Shown: positions 1 to 6,208 of the stretch, piece after piece
Position numbering within the stretch: the stretch's first letter is position 1
How the letters are laid out: the number at the start of each line of letters is the position of its first letter
Source: an uncultured Pseudomonadota bacterium
Lineage (GTDB): Bacteria > Pseudomonadota > Gammaproteobacteria > Methylococcales > Methylomonadaceae
Direction: 5' to 3'
NCBI GenBank assembly: GCA_903953455.1
Contig: CAJBJW010000102.1
Coordinates: forward strand, 1-7,696
DNA length: 7,696 nucleotides
Translations under genes and position numbers: made by a program
Notes under the pieces: model-generated
Seen by the model: the letters and a program-made list of their open reading frames with translations, nothing else
What the model was told of the DNA's origin: nothing
The model's database searches: none

Positions 1-516
1 AAAGCGGGAGCAGATATTGTTGCCCCGTCAGATATGATGGACGGGCGAATTGGTGCAATTCGTCAAGCACTTGAAGCGGAAAATTATTCACATACGAGAA
101 TTCTTGCGTATTCGGCTAAATATGCATCAAGTTTTTATGGTCCTTTCCGTGATGCGGTTGGGTCTGCCGGCAATTTAGGTAAAGGAAATAAATATAGTTA
201 CCAAATGGATCCGGCTAACTCGGATGAAGCGTTGCGCGAGGTGCAGTTAGATCTGCAAGAAGGCGCTGATATGATTATGGTAAAGCCGGGTATGCCTTAC
301 TTAGATATAGTTCAACGTGTTAAGGTTGAATTCGGTGTCCCGACGTTTGCTTATCAGGTGAGTGGTGAATATGCGATGTTAAAGGCGGCATCAATGAACG
401 GTTGGCTTGATGAAAAGTCTGTTGTATTAGAATCATTACTTGCTTTTAAACGCGCGGGAAGTGATGCGATTTTAACCTATTATGCAAAAACAGTTGCACG
501 ATGGTTGCAGAATTAG
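1..516 (+). CDS. hemB: Delta-aminolevulinic acid dehydratase (porphobilinogen synthase), C-terminal half
   Basis: This cytosolic enzyme condenses two 5-aminolevulinate molecules into porphobilinogen, an early step of heme synthesis. The reading frame is open from base 1, so the start lies upstream; 171 residues are visible, against about 325-340 for the full family. Family blocks seen in order are APSDMMDGRIG, AYSAKYASSFYGPFRD, YQMDPANSDEA, MIMVKPGMPYLDIV and YQVSGEYAM. The two active-site lysines are recognisable: fragment residue 40 (YSAKYAS) and residue 95 (MVKPG), the latter being the Schiff-base lysine. Their 55-residue spacing and the GSAGNLGKGNK stretch look like the Pseudomonas-type enzyme. 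The metal-binding part lies in the missing N-terminal half. It stops at TAG 514-516, 183 nt before coxB. The frame is intact and the identification is firm. Confidence 0.97.
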   Translation, partial: KAGADIVAPSDMMDGRIGAIRQALEAENYSHTRILAYSAKYASSFYGPFRDAVGSAGNLGKGNKYSYQMDPANSDEALREVQLDLQEGADMIMVKPGMPYLDIVQRVKVEFGVPTFAYQVSGEYAMLKAASMNGWLDEKSVVLESLLAFKRAGSDAILTYYAKTVARWLQN

Positions 517-526
517 ACAAGCATTT

Positions 527-569
527 TGATGAAGATTCATCATCTCAAACTGGTATAGATGAACTTCAT
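527..569. promoter_or_regulatory. Two closely spaced palindromes downstream of hemB
   Basis: Bases 527-542 form a perfect 16-bp palindrome (TGATGAA, GA, TTCATCA). About 30 bp further on, 559-569 is a second short dyad with a related core (ATGAA, C, TTCAT). The second has too small a loop to be a good RNA hairpin, so duplex-DNA binding sites for a dimeric regulator are one reading. A weak hemB transcript-end structure is another, but no T-run follows either dyad. The function is unknown and this may be chance. Confidence 0.25.
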
Positions 570-618
570 GGGGTAGAATTAACCCGATTATTTGTGATAA
601 TTATTAAGTAAATGGAAT

Positions 619-641
619 AAAACAAATATAAAATTTGTTTT
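619..641. repeat. AT-rich perfect inverted repeat in the coxB leader
   Basis: A 9-bp perfect inverted repeat, AAAACAAAT at 619-627 and ATTTGTTTT at 633-641, with a 5-nt spacer. Each arm holds a single G:C pair, so an RNA stem would be weak. The final TTTT belongs to the stem, so it is not a convincing intrinsic terminator. It lies just upstream of, and touches, the proposed cox promoter, which would suit an operator, but nothing in the sequence names the regulator. Confidence 0.3.
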
Positions 642-668
642 GAATTACCAAGAAATATGAAGCATAAA
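640..668 (+). promoter_or_regulatory. Possible sigma70-type promoter of the cox operon
   Basis: TTGAAT at 640-645 and CATAAA at 663-668 are separated by exactly 17 nt. Each matches the consensus at four of six positions. Transcription would start near 675, leaving a leader of about 25 nt before the coxB GTG. The region is very AT-rich, so near-matches are expected by chance. This is the best-spaced pair I found in the hemB-coxB gap. Confidence 0.25.
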
Positions 669-685
669 AGTTTATAAACTACTTA

Positions 686-702
686 GAGGAGTTTTCTCCG
701 TG
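686..702 (+). promoter_or_regulatory. Shine-Dalgarno of coxB inside a small hairpin
   Basis: The purine-rich AGAGGAG ending at 691 sits 8 nt before the GTG at 700 and supports that start. GGAG (688-691) is followed by TTTT (692-695) and CTCC (696-699), its exact complement. The ribosome-binding core could therefore fold into a 4-bp GC-rich stem with a four-base loop ending at the start codon. The pairing is seen directly; any effect on translation is inference. Confidence 0.5.
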
Positions 703-1830
703 AAAAAAATTAAGCAACTATTCGCTGGTGCTATGTTAACAACCTTTGGGTTGCCAATAGCACAGGCGGATTATGCCCTGAATTTAATGGAAGGGGTGAC
801 AAAAGTCAGTAATGACATTTATGATCTACACATGCTTATCCTTTGGATATGTGTGTTCATTGGTATTGCTGTTTTTGGGACGATATTTTATTCAATCTAT
901 CATCACCGCAAATCCAAGGGTCATGAAGCTGCCCATTTCCATGAACATACGACAGTGGAAATTATTTGGACAATCATTCCAACCATCATTTTAGTTGCCA
1001 TGGCTATTCCAGCAACTAAGACAATGCTTGAGTTAGATGATGTTCAAGAGTCTGAAATGTCAATTAAAGTGACAGGTAAACAATGGTATTGGGATTATCA
1101 ATATCTCGATAGTGGCGTTCACTTTGAAAGTCACTTAGATGAAATAAGTGAAAAATCACATCGTGGTCACACTATTGATCCCCACACAGTTCCTAATTAT
1201 TTGTTAAGTGTTGATAGACCACTCGTTATCCCAATTAACAAAAAAATTCGTTTTGTTTTTACATCAGCTGACGTTATTCATTCATGGTGGGTACCTGATT
1301 TAGGATGGAAAAAAGATGCGAATCCTGGATTTATCAATGAGGCATGGACATCTGTTCCAACGCCAGGCGTTTATCGTGGGCAGTGTACTGAATTATGCGG
1401 TCGTGATCATGGCTTTATGCCAATTGTGGTTATTGCAATGAATCAAGGTGACTACGATAATTGGGTAAAAACGACTTTAGAGAAACAAAATGCAAAACCG
1501 GATTTAAGTGATCAATCACACGAACAATTGATGGCTAACGGTTCGAGTGTGTATTTGAAAAATTGCGTAGCATGTCATCAGATTGATGGTAAAGGTGTTG
1601 TTGGTAATTATCCTGCACTGCGTGGGAGTGCAAAAGTTACTGGTGGCGTTGATCCTTTAATTGGTTTCTTACAAGCAGGTACAAGTAAAATGCCTTCATT
1701 TGCTAAGTTAAAAGATAATGAATTAGCAGCAGTGATTACCTACATTAGAAATTCACCTGATATCGGTAATAAAGTGGGCGACGAAATCCAACCTAAAGCA
1801 ATTACACCTGTTTATGATGACGATGAGTAA
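700..1830 (+). CDS. coxB: Cytochrome c oxidase subunit II with fused C-terminal cytochrome c domain
   Basis: This is the electron-entry subunit of the aa3-type oxidase, anchored in the inner membrane with its CuA and heme domains outside the cytoplasm. A signal peptide covers residues 1-23 with an AQA cleavage site before D24. Two transmembrane helices lie at about 43-67 and 86-109. The conserved GKQWYWDY block is at 126-133. The binuclear CuA ligands are all present: H194, C229, E231, C233, H237 and M240. After a linker at about 262-276 comes a mono-heme cytochrome c domain with C289-V-A-C292-H293 and a likely distal methionine M331 (KMPSF), which makes the protein 376 residues long. The tail is acidic (DDDE). 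GTG at 700 is chosen because of the Shine-Dalgarno 8 nt upstream and the intact signal peptide. It is the first gene of the operon, 47 nt before coxA. Fused c domains are known in proteobacterial and Bacillus oxidases. Confidence 0.96.
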   Translation: MKKIKQLFAGAMLTTFGLPIAQADYALNLMEGVTKVSNDIYDLHMLILWICVFIGIAVFGTIFYSIYHHRKSKGHEAAHFHEHTTVEIIWTIIPTIILVAMAIPATKTMLELDDVQESEMSIKVTGKQWYWDYQYLDSGVHFESHLDEISEKSHRGHTIDPHTVPNYLLSVDRPLVIPINKKIRFVFTSADVIHSWWVPDLGWKKDANPGFINEAWTSVPTPGVYRGQCTELCGRDHGFMPIVVIAMNQGDYDNWVKTTLEKQNAKPDLSDQSHEQLMANGSSVYLKNCVACHQIDGKGVVGNYPALRGSAKVTGGVDPLIGFLQAGTSKMPSFAKLKDNELAAVITYIRNSPDIGNKVGDEIQPKAITPVYDDDE

Positions 1831-1877
1831 TGAGTGCTTATTGGGCTTTTTTTAACTGTTTATTGAGGTATTAAAGT

Positions 1878-3503
1878 ATGTCTGCTGTCACAGCTGAACA
1901 TGATCATGACGATCATCACCATGATGATCACGCTCACGGTCCAGAAAAAGGGTGGTTGCGTTGGGTTGTCACCACGAACCATAAAGATATTGGTACGTTA
2001 TATTTGGTATTCGCACTAGCCATGTTTTTTGTGGGTGGTACGATGGCGATGATTATTCGTGCTGAATTGTTTGAACCTGGAATGCAGTTTGTTGATCCAC
2101 AATTTTTTAATTCAATGACCACCATGCATGCGCTTGTGATGGTTTTTGGAGCTGTCATGCCAGCCTTTGTTGGTTTGGCTAATTGGATGGTGCCTATGAT
2201 GATTGGCGCGCCTGATATGGCGTTGCCACGCATGAATAATATGAGCTTTTGGTTGCTGGTGGCGGGTATTTTATTACTTGCTTCTACCTTATTTATGGAA
2301 GGTGGTGCACCTGCAGGTGGCTGGACTCTTTATCCGCCATTAGTATTGCAAACAGGTAAAGCACTTCCGTTTGCTATTTTTTCAGTGCATTTACTTGGTA
2401 TATCTTCAATTATGGGAGCAATTAACATTGTTGCGACTATTTTGAATATGCGTGCCCCTGCAATGTCATTAATGAAAATGCCAATGTTCGTTTGGACATG
2501 GTTGATTACTGGTTTCTTATTGATTGCGATTATGCCAGTTTTTGCTGGTGCAGTGACCATGTTGCTGACGGATAAATTCTTTCATACTAGCTTCTTTGAT
2601 GCAGCGGGTGGCGGCGATCCGGTTCTTTATCAGCACATTTTCTGGTTCTTTGGTCATCCTGAAGTTTACGTAATGATTTTGCCAACATTTGGCGTGGCAT
2701 CAACGATTATTCCAGTATTTGCGCGTAAGCCATTATTTGGTTACAGTTCGATGGTCTATGCGACGGCGGCGATTGCATTCTTGGCGTTTATTGTTTGGGC
2801 GCATCATATGTTCACTGTTGGGATGCCAATCTCAGGTGAGTTGTACTTTATGTATGCCACTATGTTAATTGCTATTCCAACAGGCGTGAAAGTATTTAAC
2901 TGGACTGCAACGATGTGGAAAGGTGCAATGACTTTTGAAACACCCATGTTGTTTTCCATTTCTTTTGTTGTCCTATTCACATTAGGTGGTTTCACTGGAT
3001 TGATGATGTCAATTGCACCTGCTGATTTTCAATATCATGATAGCTATTTTATTGTTGCACATTTTCATTACACATTAGTTCCTGCATCTATTTTTATGCT
3101 TATGGCAGGAGGGTATTATTGGCTGCCGAAATGGACAGGGCACATGTACAACGAGAAAATTGGACAATTGCATTTCTGGTTATCTGCAATTTCAGTCAAT
3201 ATTTTGTTTTTCCCACAGCATTTCTTGGGATTAGCAGGTATGCCACGTCGTATTCCAGATTATGCTATTCAGTTTTCTGATTGGAATATGATTTCAAGTA
3301 TTGGTGGATTTATATTCGGCGCAAGTCAATTATTATTCCTATACATTGTTGTGGATACGATTAAAGGCGGAACAGGCGAAAAAGTAACTGACGAAGTTTG
3401 GGAAGATGCTCATAAGCATGGCTTAGAGTGGACATTGCCTTCACCAGTTCCTTATCACACCTTTTCTACACCACCTACCGTGATTCCTTGCGATCACGAT
3501 TAG
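1878..3503 (+). CDS. coxA: Cytochrome c oxidase subunit I (aa3-type, heme a / heme a3-CuB)
   Basis: This is the catalytic integral-membrane subunit that reduces O2 to water and pumps protons. All key residues of a type A heme-copper oxidase can be read: heme a ligands H84 (TTMH) and H397, heme a3 ligand H395 (AHFHY), CuB ligands H260, H309 and H310, and the cross-linked tyrosine Y264 in HPEVY. E262 of the same motif marks the D-channel end, D113 (APDMALPRMN) the D-channel entrance and K338 (PTGVKVF) the K channel. R457 and R458 (GMPRR) should contact heme propionates. The 541-residue length is normal. The N-terminus (8-20) is a run of mostly His and Asp before the first helix. ATG 1878 has GAGGT 8 nt upstream. 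It follows coxB by 47 nt, and a hairpin lies shortly after its TAG stop. Confidence 0.98.
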   Translation: MSAVTAEHDHDDHHHDDHAHGPEKGWLRWVVTTNHKDIGTLYLVFALAMFFVGGTMAMIIRAELFEPGMQFVDPQFFNSMTTMHALVMVFGAVMPAFVGLANWMVPMMIGAPDMALPRMNNMSFWLLVAGILLLASTLFMEGGAPAGGWTLYPPLVLQTGKALPFAIFSVHLLGISSIMGAINIVATILNMRAPAMSLMKMPMFVWTWLITGFLLIAIMPVFAGAVTMLLTDKFFHTSFFDAAGGGDPVLYQHIFWFFGHPEVYVMILPTFGVASTIIPVFARKPLFGYSSMVYATAAIAFLAFIVWAHHMFTVGMPISGELYFMYATMLIAIPTGVKVFNWTATMWKGAMTFETPMLFSISFVVLFTLGGFTGLMMSIAPADFQYHDSYFIVAHFHYTLVPASIFMLMAGGYYWLPKWTGHMYNEKIGQLHFWLSAISVNILFFPQHFLGLAGMPRRIPDYAIQFSDWNMISSIGGFIFGASQLLFLYIVVDTIKGGTGEKVTDEVWEDAHKHGLEWTLPSPVPYHTFSTPPTVIPCDHD

Positions 3504-3515
3504 GTCATAGAGTAT

Positions 3516-3543
3516 AGAGGCGTTGCTTTTTAGTAGCGCCTTT
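3516..3543 (+). terminator. Intercistronic hairpin after coxA (possible attenuator or processing site)
   Basis: AGGCGTTGC (3518-3526) pairs with GTAGCGCCT (3533-3541) as a 9-bp stem including two G-U pairs, around the loop TTTTTA. Flanking bases 3516-3517 and 3542-3543 can add one wobble and one A-T pair. Only three T residues (3541-3543) follow, so it is a poor full terminator. Since ctaG and coxC clearly belong to the same cluster, partial termination or stabilisation of the coxBA message is more likely than a complete stop. Confidence 0.45.
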
Positions 3544-3567
3544 GTGATGAACTGACGAGTAGTCAAA

Positions 3568-3666
3568 ATGACCATCAAACAAAAGAATATTTTAACGGCA
3601 ATCGTACTTATTGCAATTGCAACAACAATTTATGTTATGGCTGTTATCCAAGCGTTGTCGAGATGA
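3568..3666 (+). CDS. 32-residue single-pass membrane peptide between coxA and ctaG
   Basis: A short frame translates to 32 residues: a basic start (MTIKQKN), one hydrophobic helix at about 9-29, and an SR end. Its TGA stop overlaps the ATG of ctaG in an ATGA (3663-3666), a classic translational-coupling arrangement. This supports real translation even though its own ribosome site is weak (GACGAG, 8 nt upstream). An in-frame TGA at 3553-3555 and the lack of another start fix the beginning. In many proteobacterial cox clusters a tiny membrane protein of about 30-45 residues sits just before ctaG; databases call some of them cytochrome oxidase small assembly protein. Position and shape fit that group, but there is no motif to prove it. 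The role is likely oxidase assembly, by inference only. Confidence 0.7.
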   Translation: MTIKQKNILTAIVLIAIATTIYVMAVIQALSR

Positions 3667-4214
3667 ACGAAGATGTTGCGGTAAAAAATAAGCGATTAGG
3701 ACGCAATTTAGCGATTGTAGCAATTGCTATGTTTGGGTTTGGGTATGCGTTAGTTCCTCTTTATGATGTTTTATGTGAGTGGAAATGGATTGAGCGCGAT
3801 CGCCCAGACGCAATTAAAGCAATACCAGAAACTGCTTATGAAATAGATAAGAGTCGTGAAGTGAATGTGGAGTTTATGACGACATTAAATGAGTCAACTC
3901 CCATGATTTTTAGTGCGGAAATGACGCAATTGAAAGTACATCCAGGTGAGTATCATACCGTGAATTTTTATGCAGAAAATAAAACGGCGTCACCTATGGT
4001 GGCGAGAGCGATTCCAAGTTTTTCACCGGCACTAACGAGTACCTATTTTGAGAAAGTCGAATGTTTTTGTTTTTCTGAGCAGACTTTTGCACCGCATGAA
4101 AAAAAAGTCATGCCTATGCGTTTTGTGTTAAATCCGGCTCTGCCGCATGAATATAAAACCATAACATTATCTTACACTTTTTTTGATAACACTCAAACAG
4201 CGATAAAAAAATAA
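3663..4214 (+). CDS. ctaG: Cytochrome c oxidase assembly protein CtaG/Cox11 (copper delivery to CuB)
   Basis: Cox11-family copper chaperone, a single-span membrane protein whose periplasmic domain delivers copper to the CuB site of subunit I. A short cytoplasmic N-terminus is followed by a helix at about 15-36 ending in VPLYDVLCEW. C38 is the conserved cysteine just after the helix. The immunoglobulin-like domain carries the hallmark copper-binding C134-F-C136-F motif inside ECFCFSEQ, preceded by PSFSPALTSTYF and followed by the MPMRFVLNP strand. The 183-residue length is typical. ATG 3663 has no clear Shine-Dalgarno but overlaps the stop of the preceding small gene by ATGA, so coupled translation is likely. 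The next gene starts 14 nt after its TAA, in the same operon as its target coxA. Confidence 0.96.
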   Translation: MNEDVAVKNKRLGRNLAIVAIAMFGFGYALVPLYDVLCEWKWIERDRPDAIKAIPETAYEIDKSREVNVEFMTTLNESTPMIFSAEMTQLKVHPGEYHTVNFYAENKTASPMVARAIPSFSPALTSTYFEKVECFCFSEQTFAPHEKKVMPMRFVLNPALPHEYKTITLSYTFFDNTQTAIKK

Positions 4215-4228
4215 CTTAGGGGAAGTTT

Positions 4229-5092
4229 ATGTCAACAAATAATGCTTATTATATTCCGCATAAAGCGACGTGGCCTGTCATGGCTACAGCGGGTTTACTA
4301 ACCACGCTTGTGGGGTTTGCTAATTATTTAAATGGATCATCTATCGGTTCTCCATTGATGATGTTAGGTTTTGCAATTTTTATTGTGATGGTTGCAGGAT
4401 GGTTTACGCTCCAATCAACAGAAAGTGAATCGGGAATGTACAACCATGGTGTGGGTATATCATACCGTATGGGAATGATGTGGTTTATTTTTTCTGAAGT
4501 GATGTTTTTTGCAGTGTTTTTTGGCACTTTATGGTATACGCGTAATTTATCGGTGCCATGGCTTGGTGGCGAAGGTGCAAAAGCGGCTACTAAAGCGATA
4601 TTATGGACTAACTACACGGCGGTATGGCCAACGAATGGTCCAGGTAATGTGGGTGGGCATTTTGAACCGATGGGTGCTTTTGGCTTGCCATTTATTAACA
4701 CATTATTACTTTTGAGCAGTGGCGTAACATGTACTTGGGCTCACCATGGTTTACTTGCAAAAAAACGTGATCAGCTAATTAAGGGCTTGATTGCGACTGT
4801 CAGCCTTGGTTTTTTGTTTGTACTTTGCCAAGCCTTTGAATACCATGAAGCTTACACTGAAATGGGTTTAACACTTGGCTCAGGCATTTATGGTTCAACA
4901 TTCTTTATGTTGACAGGTTTCCATGGCTTTCACGTTTGTGTTGGTGCAATTATTTTGAGTGTGGTGTTATTTCGTAGTGCAAAAGGACATTTCACACCTG
5001 AAAACCATTTTGCCTTTGAAGCAGCGGCATGGTATTGGCATTTCGTTGACGTAGTATGGTTAGGTTTATTTGTATTTGTTTATTTAATGTAA
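4229..5092 (+). CDS. coxC: Cytochrome c oxidase subunit III
   Basis: This is the third core subunit, a membrane protein that binds no metal but stabilises turnover and proton uptake by subunit I. At 287 residues with about seven hydrophobic helices it matches the full-length family. Recognisable blocks are the R80...FIFSE(89-90)VMFFAVFF segment with conserved E90, the SSGVTCTWAHH stretch at about 163-173, FEYHEA at 203-208, the GFHGFHV helix at 230-236, and WYWHFVDVVWLGLF at 268-281. AGGGGAA (4218-4224) just upstream is a strong ribosome site that supports ATG 4229. It is the last gene of the structural operon; a strong hairpin terminator follows its TAA within about 20 nt. The symbol ctaE is also used. 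Confidence 0.97.
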   Translation: MSTNNAYYIPHKATWPVMATAGLLTTLVGFANYLNGSSIGSPLMMLGFAIFIVMVAGWFTLQSTESESGMYNHGVGISYRMGMMWFIFSEVMFFAVFFGTLWYTRNLSVPWLGGEGAKAATKAILWTNYTAVWPTNGPGNVGGHFEPMGAFGLPFINTLLLLSSGVTCTWAHHGLLAKKRDQLIKGLIATVSLGFLFVLCQAFEYHEAYTEMGLTLGSGIYGSTFFMLTGFHGFHVCVGAIILSVVLFRSAKGHFTPENHFAFEAAAWYWHFVDVVWLGLFVFVYLM

Positions 5093-5108
5093 ATAAGTAA
5101 CAACATTG

Positions 5109-5146
5109 AAAAAGCGTGGTCAATTTTTAGGCCACGCTTTTTTTTT
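5109..5146. terminator. Strong, probably bidirectional, intrinsic terminator
   Basis: An 11-bp perfect stem, AAAAAGCGTGG (5109-5119) and CCACGCTTTTT (5132-5142), surrounds a 12-nt loop. The T-run spans 5138-5146 (nine T). It ends the cox structural operon on the + strand. Read from the - strand the hairpin is followed by five T, so it can also end the convergent gene whose stop codon is at 5158-5160. Confidence 0.93.
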
Positions 5147-5157
5147 GTCAAAGCGAG

Positions 5158-5418
5158 TTAATTCTTATTTGATAATTCCGGCGTTGTATCATGAGATTGC
5201 GCTCTTGTTCCAATTCCATGTGGTTCAATCCAGCCATTGGCAACAGCAATAAAAATAAAAATAAATAATGTAATTGATAAAGTAATGCGCAGTGTGAGTG
5301 CATTGAGTGTTTTTTGAGAGTTTGCTTGGTCTTTATGTTTGACAATGTTAAACAATGCAGAGCCTAAGCTGAGTAAAATCAACAAAAATGCAAAAATGAC
5401 AACCGTTTTAATTAACAT
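5158..5418 (-). CDS. Twin-transmembrane protein, DUF2909-like
   Basis: A small membrane protein of 86 residues encoded on the strand opposite to all its neighbours. Helix 1 spans about 5-24, then a polar loop (KHKDQANSQKTLNALTLR), helix 2 at about 44-63, a GWIEPHG turn and a hydrophilic tail. The start ML(I)K, the KTLNALTLRI...LS loop and the GW..PHG end are what I recall of the DUF2909 family. That family is commonly found in cox loci next to coxC and surf1 and has no established biochemical role. The ATG (complement of 5416-5418) lacks a clear Shine-Dalgarno, but no better start is visible and the helix begins immediately. It converges on coxC and shares its terminator; it diverges from surf1 across 82 nt. 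A role in oxidase assembly or stability is inferred from position only. Confidence 0.8.
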   Translation of the reverse strand: MLIKTVVIFAFLLILLSLGSALFNIVKHKDQANSQKTLNALTLRITLSITLFIFIFIAVANGWIEPHGIGTRAQSHDTTPELSNKN

Positions 5419-5500
5419 AAGTATTTTATTGTTGTGAAAAAAGAAAAGTGTATTTTGATGATTTTGGCGCAGTAATACAAATTTAATAGAGAAAATTTGG
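5419..5500. promoter_or_regulatory. Divergent intergenic region between the DUF2909 gene and surf1
   Basis: These 82 AT-rich bases separate two genes that point away from each other, so promoters for both should lie here. I found no pair of -35 and -10 boxes with good spacing on either strand. AGAGA (5488-5492), 8 nt before the surf1 ATG, is a weak ribosome-binding site. Confidence 0.4.
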
Positions 5501-6208
5501 ATGAATATAAAATTAAGATGGACAATAGCCTATTTAGTCATGTTTACGGTGTTACTTAGTCTGGGTGCATGGCAAATTCATCGAGCTGATGAAAAACAAG
5601 CTTATGTTGATTTACAAGCACAGCGAATAAATCAACATATCGACTTAACAAATACTGAAATGATCGTTGATGTTACAAAGGAACGTTATAAGCAGGTAAG
5701 TTTGACCGGGTATTTTGATATCACGCATCAGTTTTTACTCGATAATCAAATGCACGAAAGTAAAGTAGGGTATTTTGTAATGACGCCATTTAAAATCAAA
5801 AATTCTAACAAAGCTGTCTTAGTGAATCGTGGTTGGATTCCCTTGATAGAACCACGTGCGGTTTTACCAGATGTGACTTTAGCGTCTAATACAACTGAAC
5901 TAATATTAACGGGGCGTATTAATACGTTCCCAAGTGTTGGTATTCAACTCGAAGGTGCAACGAAACCGACAAAAACTCAACCAGCAGTTGTGCAAGTATT
6001 AGATGATAAAGTTTTAACTCAACTATTAGGTTATGATTTATTGGCTTTTCAGCTTGAGTTAAGTCCAGACATGCCAAATGGGTATGTTCGTCACTGGAAT
6101 ATTTCGACGTTGATTTCACCAGAAAAACACTTAGCTTATGCACTACAATGGTTTGGCTTGGCTTTAGTTTTAACTGTAATGTTTATTAAAATGGCTTTAA
6201 AAAAATGA
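5501..6208 (+). CDS. surf1: SURF1 family cytochrome oxidase biogenesis protein
   Basis: SURF1 proteins (Shy1 in yeast) help insert heme a into subunit I. The expected two-helix layout is present: an N-terminal helix at about 7-25 ending in the signature LGAWQIHR (21-28), a large periplasmic domain, and a C-terminal helix at about 211-231. Family blocks inside are GYFD (70-73), LLDNQ (79-83), GYFVMTPF (90-97) and VNRGWIP (108-114). H210 in the segment KHLAYALQWF matches the conserved histidine before the last helix that is linked to heme A binding in bacterial Surf1. The 235-residue length is normal. The start has only a weak AGAGA upstream. It begins a second gene group after the divergent region; its TGA overlaps the next ATG (ATGA at 6205-6208), which indicates coupled translation. 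Confidence 0.95.
   Translation: MNIKLRWTIAYLVMFTVLLSLGAWQIHRADEKQAYVDLQAQRINQHIDLTNTEMIVDVTKERYKQVSLTGYFDITHQFLLDNQMHESKVGYFVMTPFKIKNSNKAVLVNRGWIPLIEPRAVLPDVTLASNTTELILTGRINTFPSVGIQLEGATKPTKTQPAVVQVLDDKVLTQLLGYDLLAFQLELSPDMPNGYVRHWNISTLISPEKHLAYALQWFGLALVLTVMFIKMALKK

Noticed and set aside
571..585. GGGT...ACCC stem after hemB as its terminator
   Set aside because: Only 4 bp with a 7-nt loop and no T-run afterwards; too weak to call.
592..621. TTGTGA with a downstream AATAAA as a cox promoter
   Set aside because: The -10 match is poor and the region is so AT-rich that such hits are expected; the 640-668 pair is better spaced.
812..994. 60-codon + frame inside coxB
   Set aside because: Lies wholly in another frame of coxB, which has full family support; no motif or ribosome site.
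1831..1877. T-run after coxB (GGGCTTTTTTT) as a terminator
   Set aside because: No acceptable stem precedes the T-run; the possible pairings leave a 2-nt loop, and coxA follows in 47 nt with its own ribosome site.
1934..2995. Three - strand frames opposite coxA (1934-2233, 2330-2560, 2804-2995)
   Set aside because: Antisense shadows of a strongly conserved gene; low-complexity translations without recognisable domains.
4324..4715. Frames at 4324-4527 (-) and 4509-4715 (+)
   Set aside because: Both overlap coxC completely in other frames and show no family features.
5148..5345. 65-codon - strand frame overlapping the DUF2909-like gene
   Set aside because: Out-of-frame shadow; the 5158-5418 frame has the paired helices and family-like loop.
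5919..6143. 74-codon - strand frame opposite surf1
   Set aside because: Antisense shadow of a well supported SURF1 protein.
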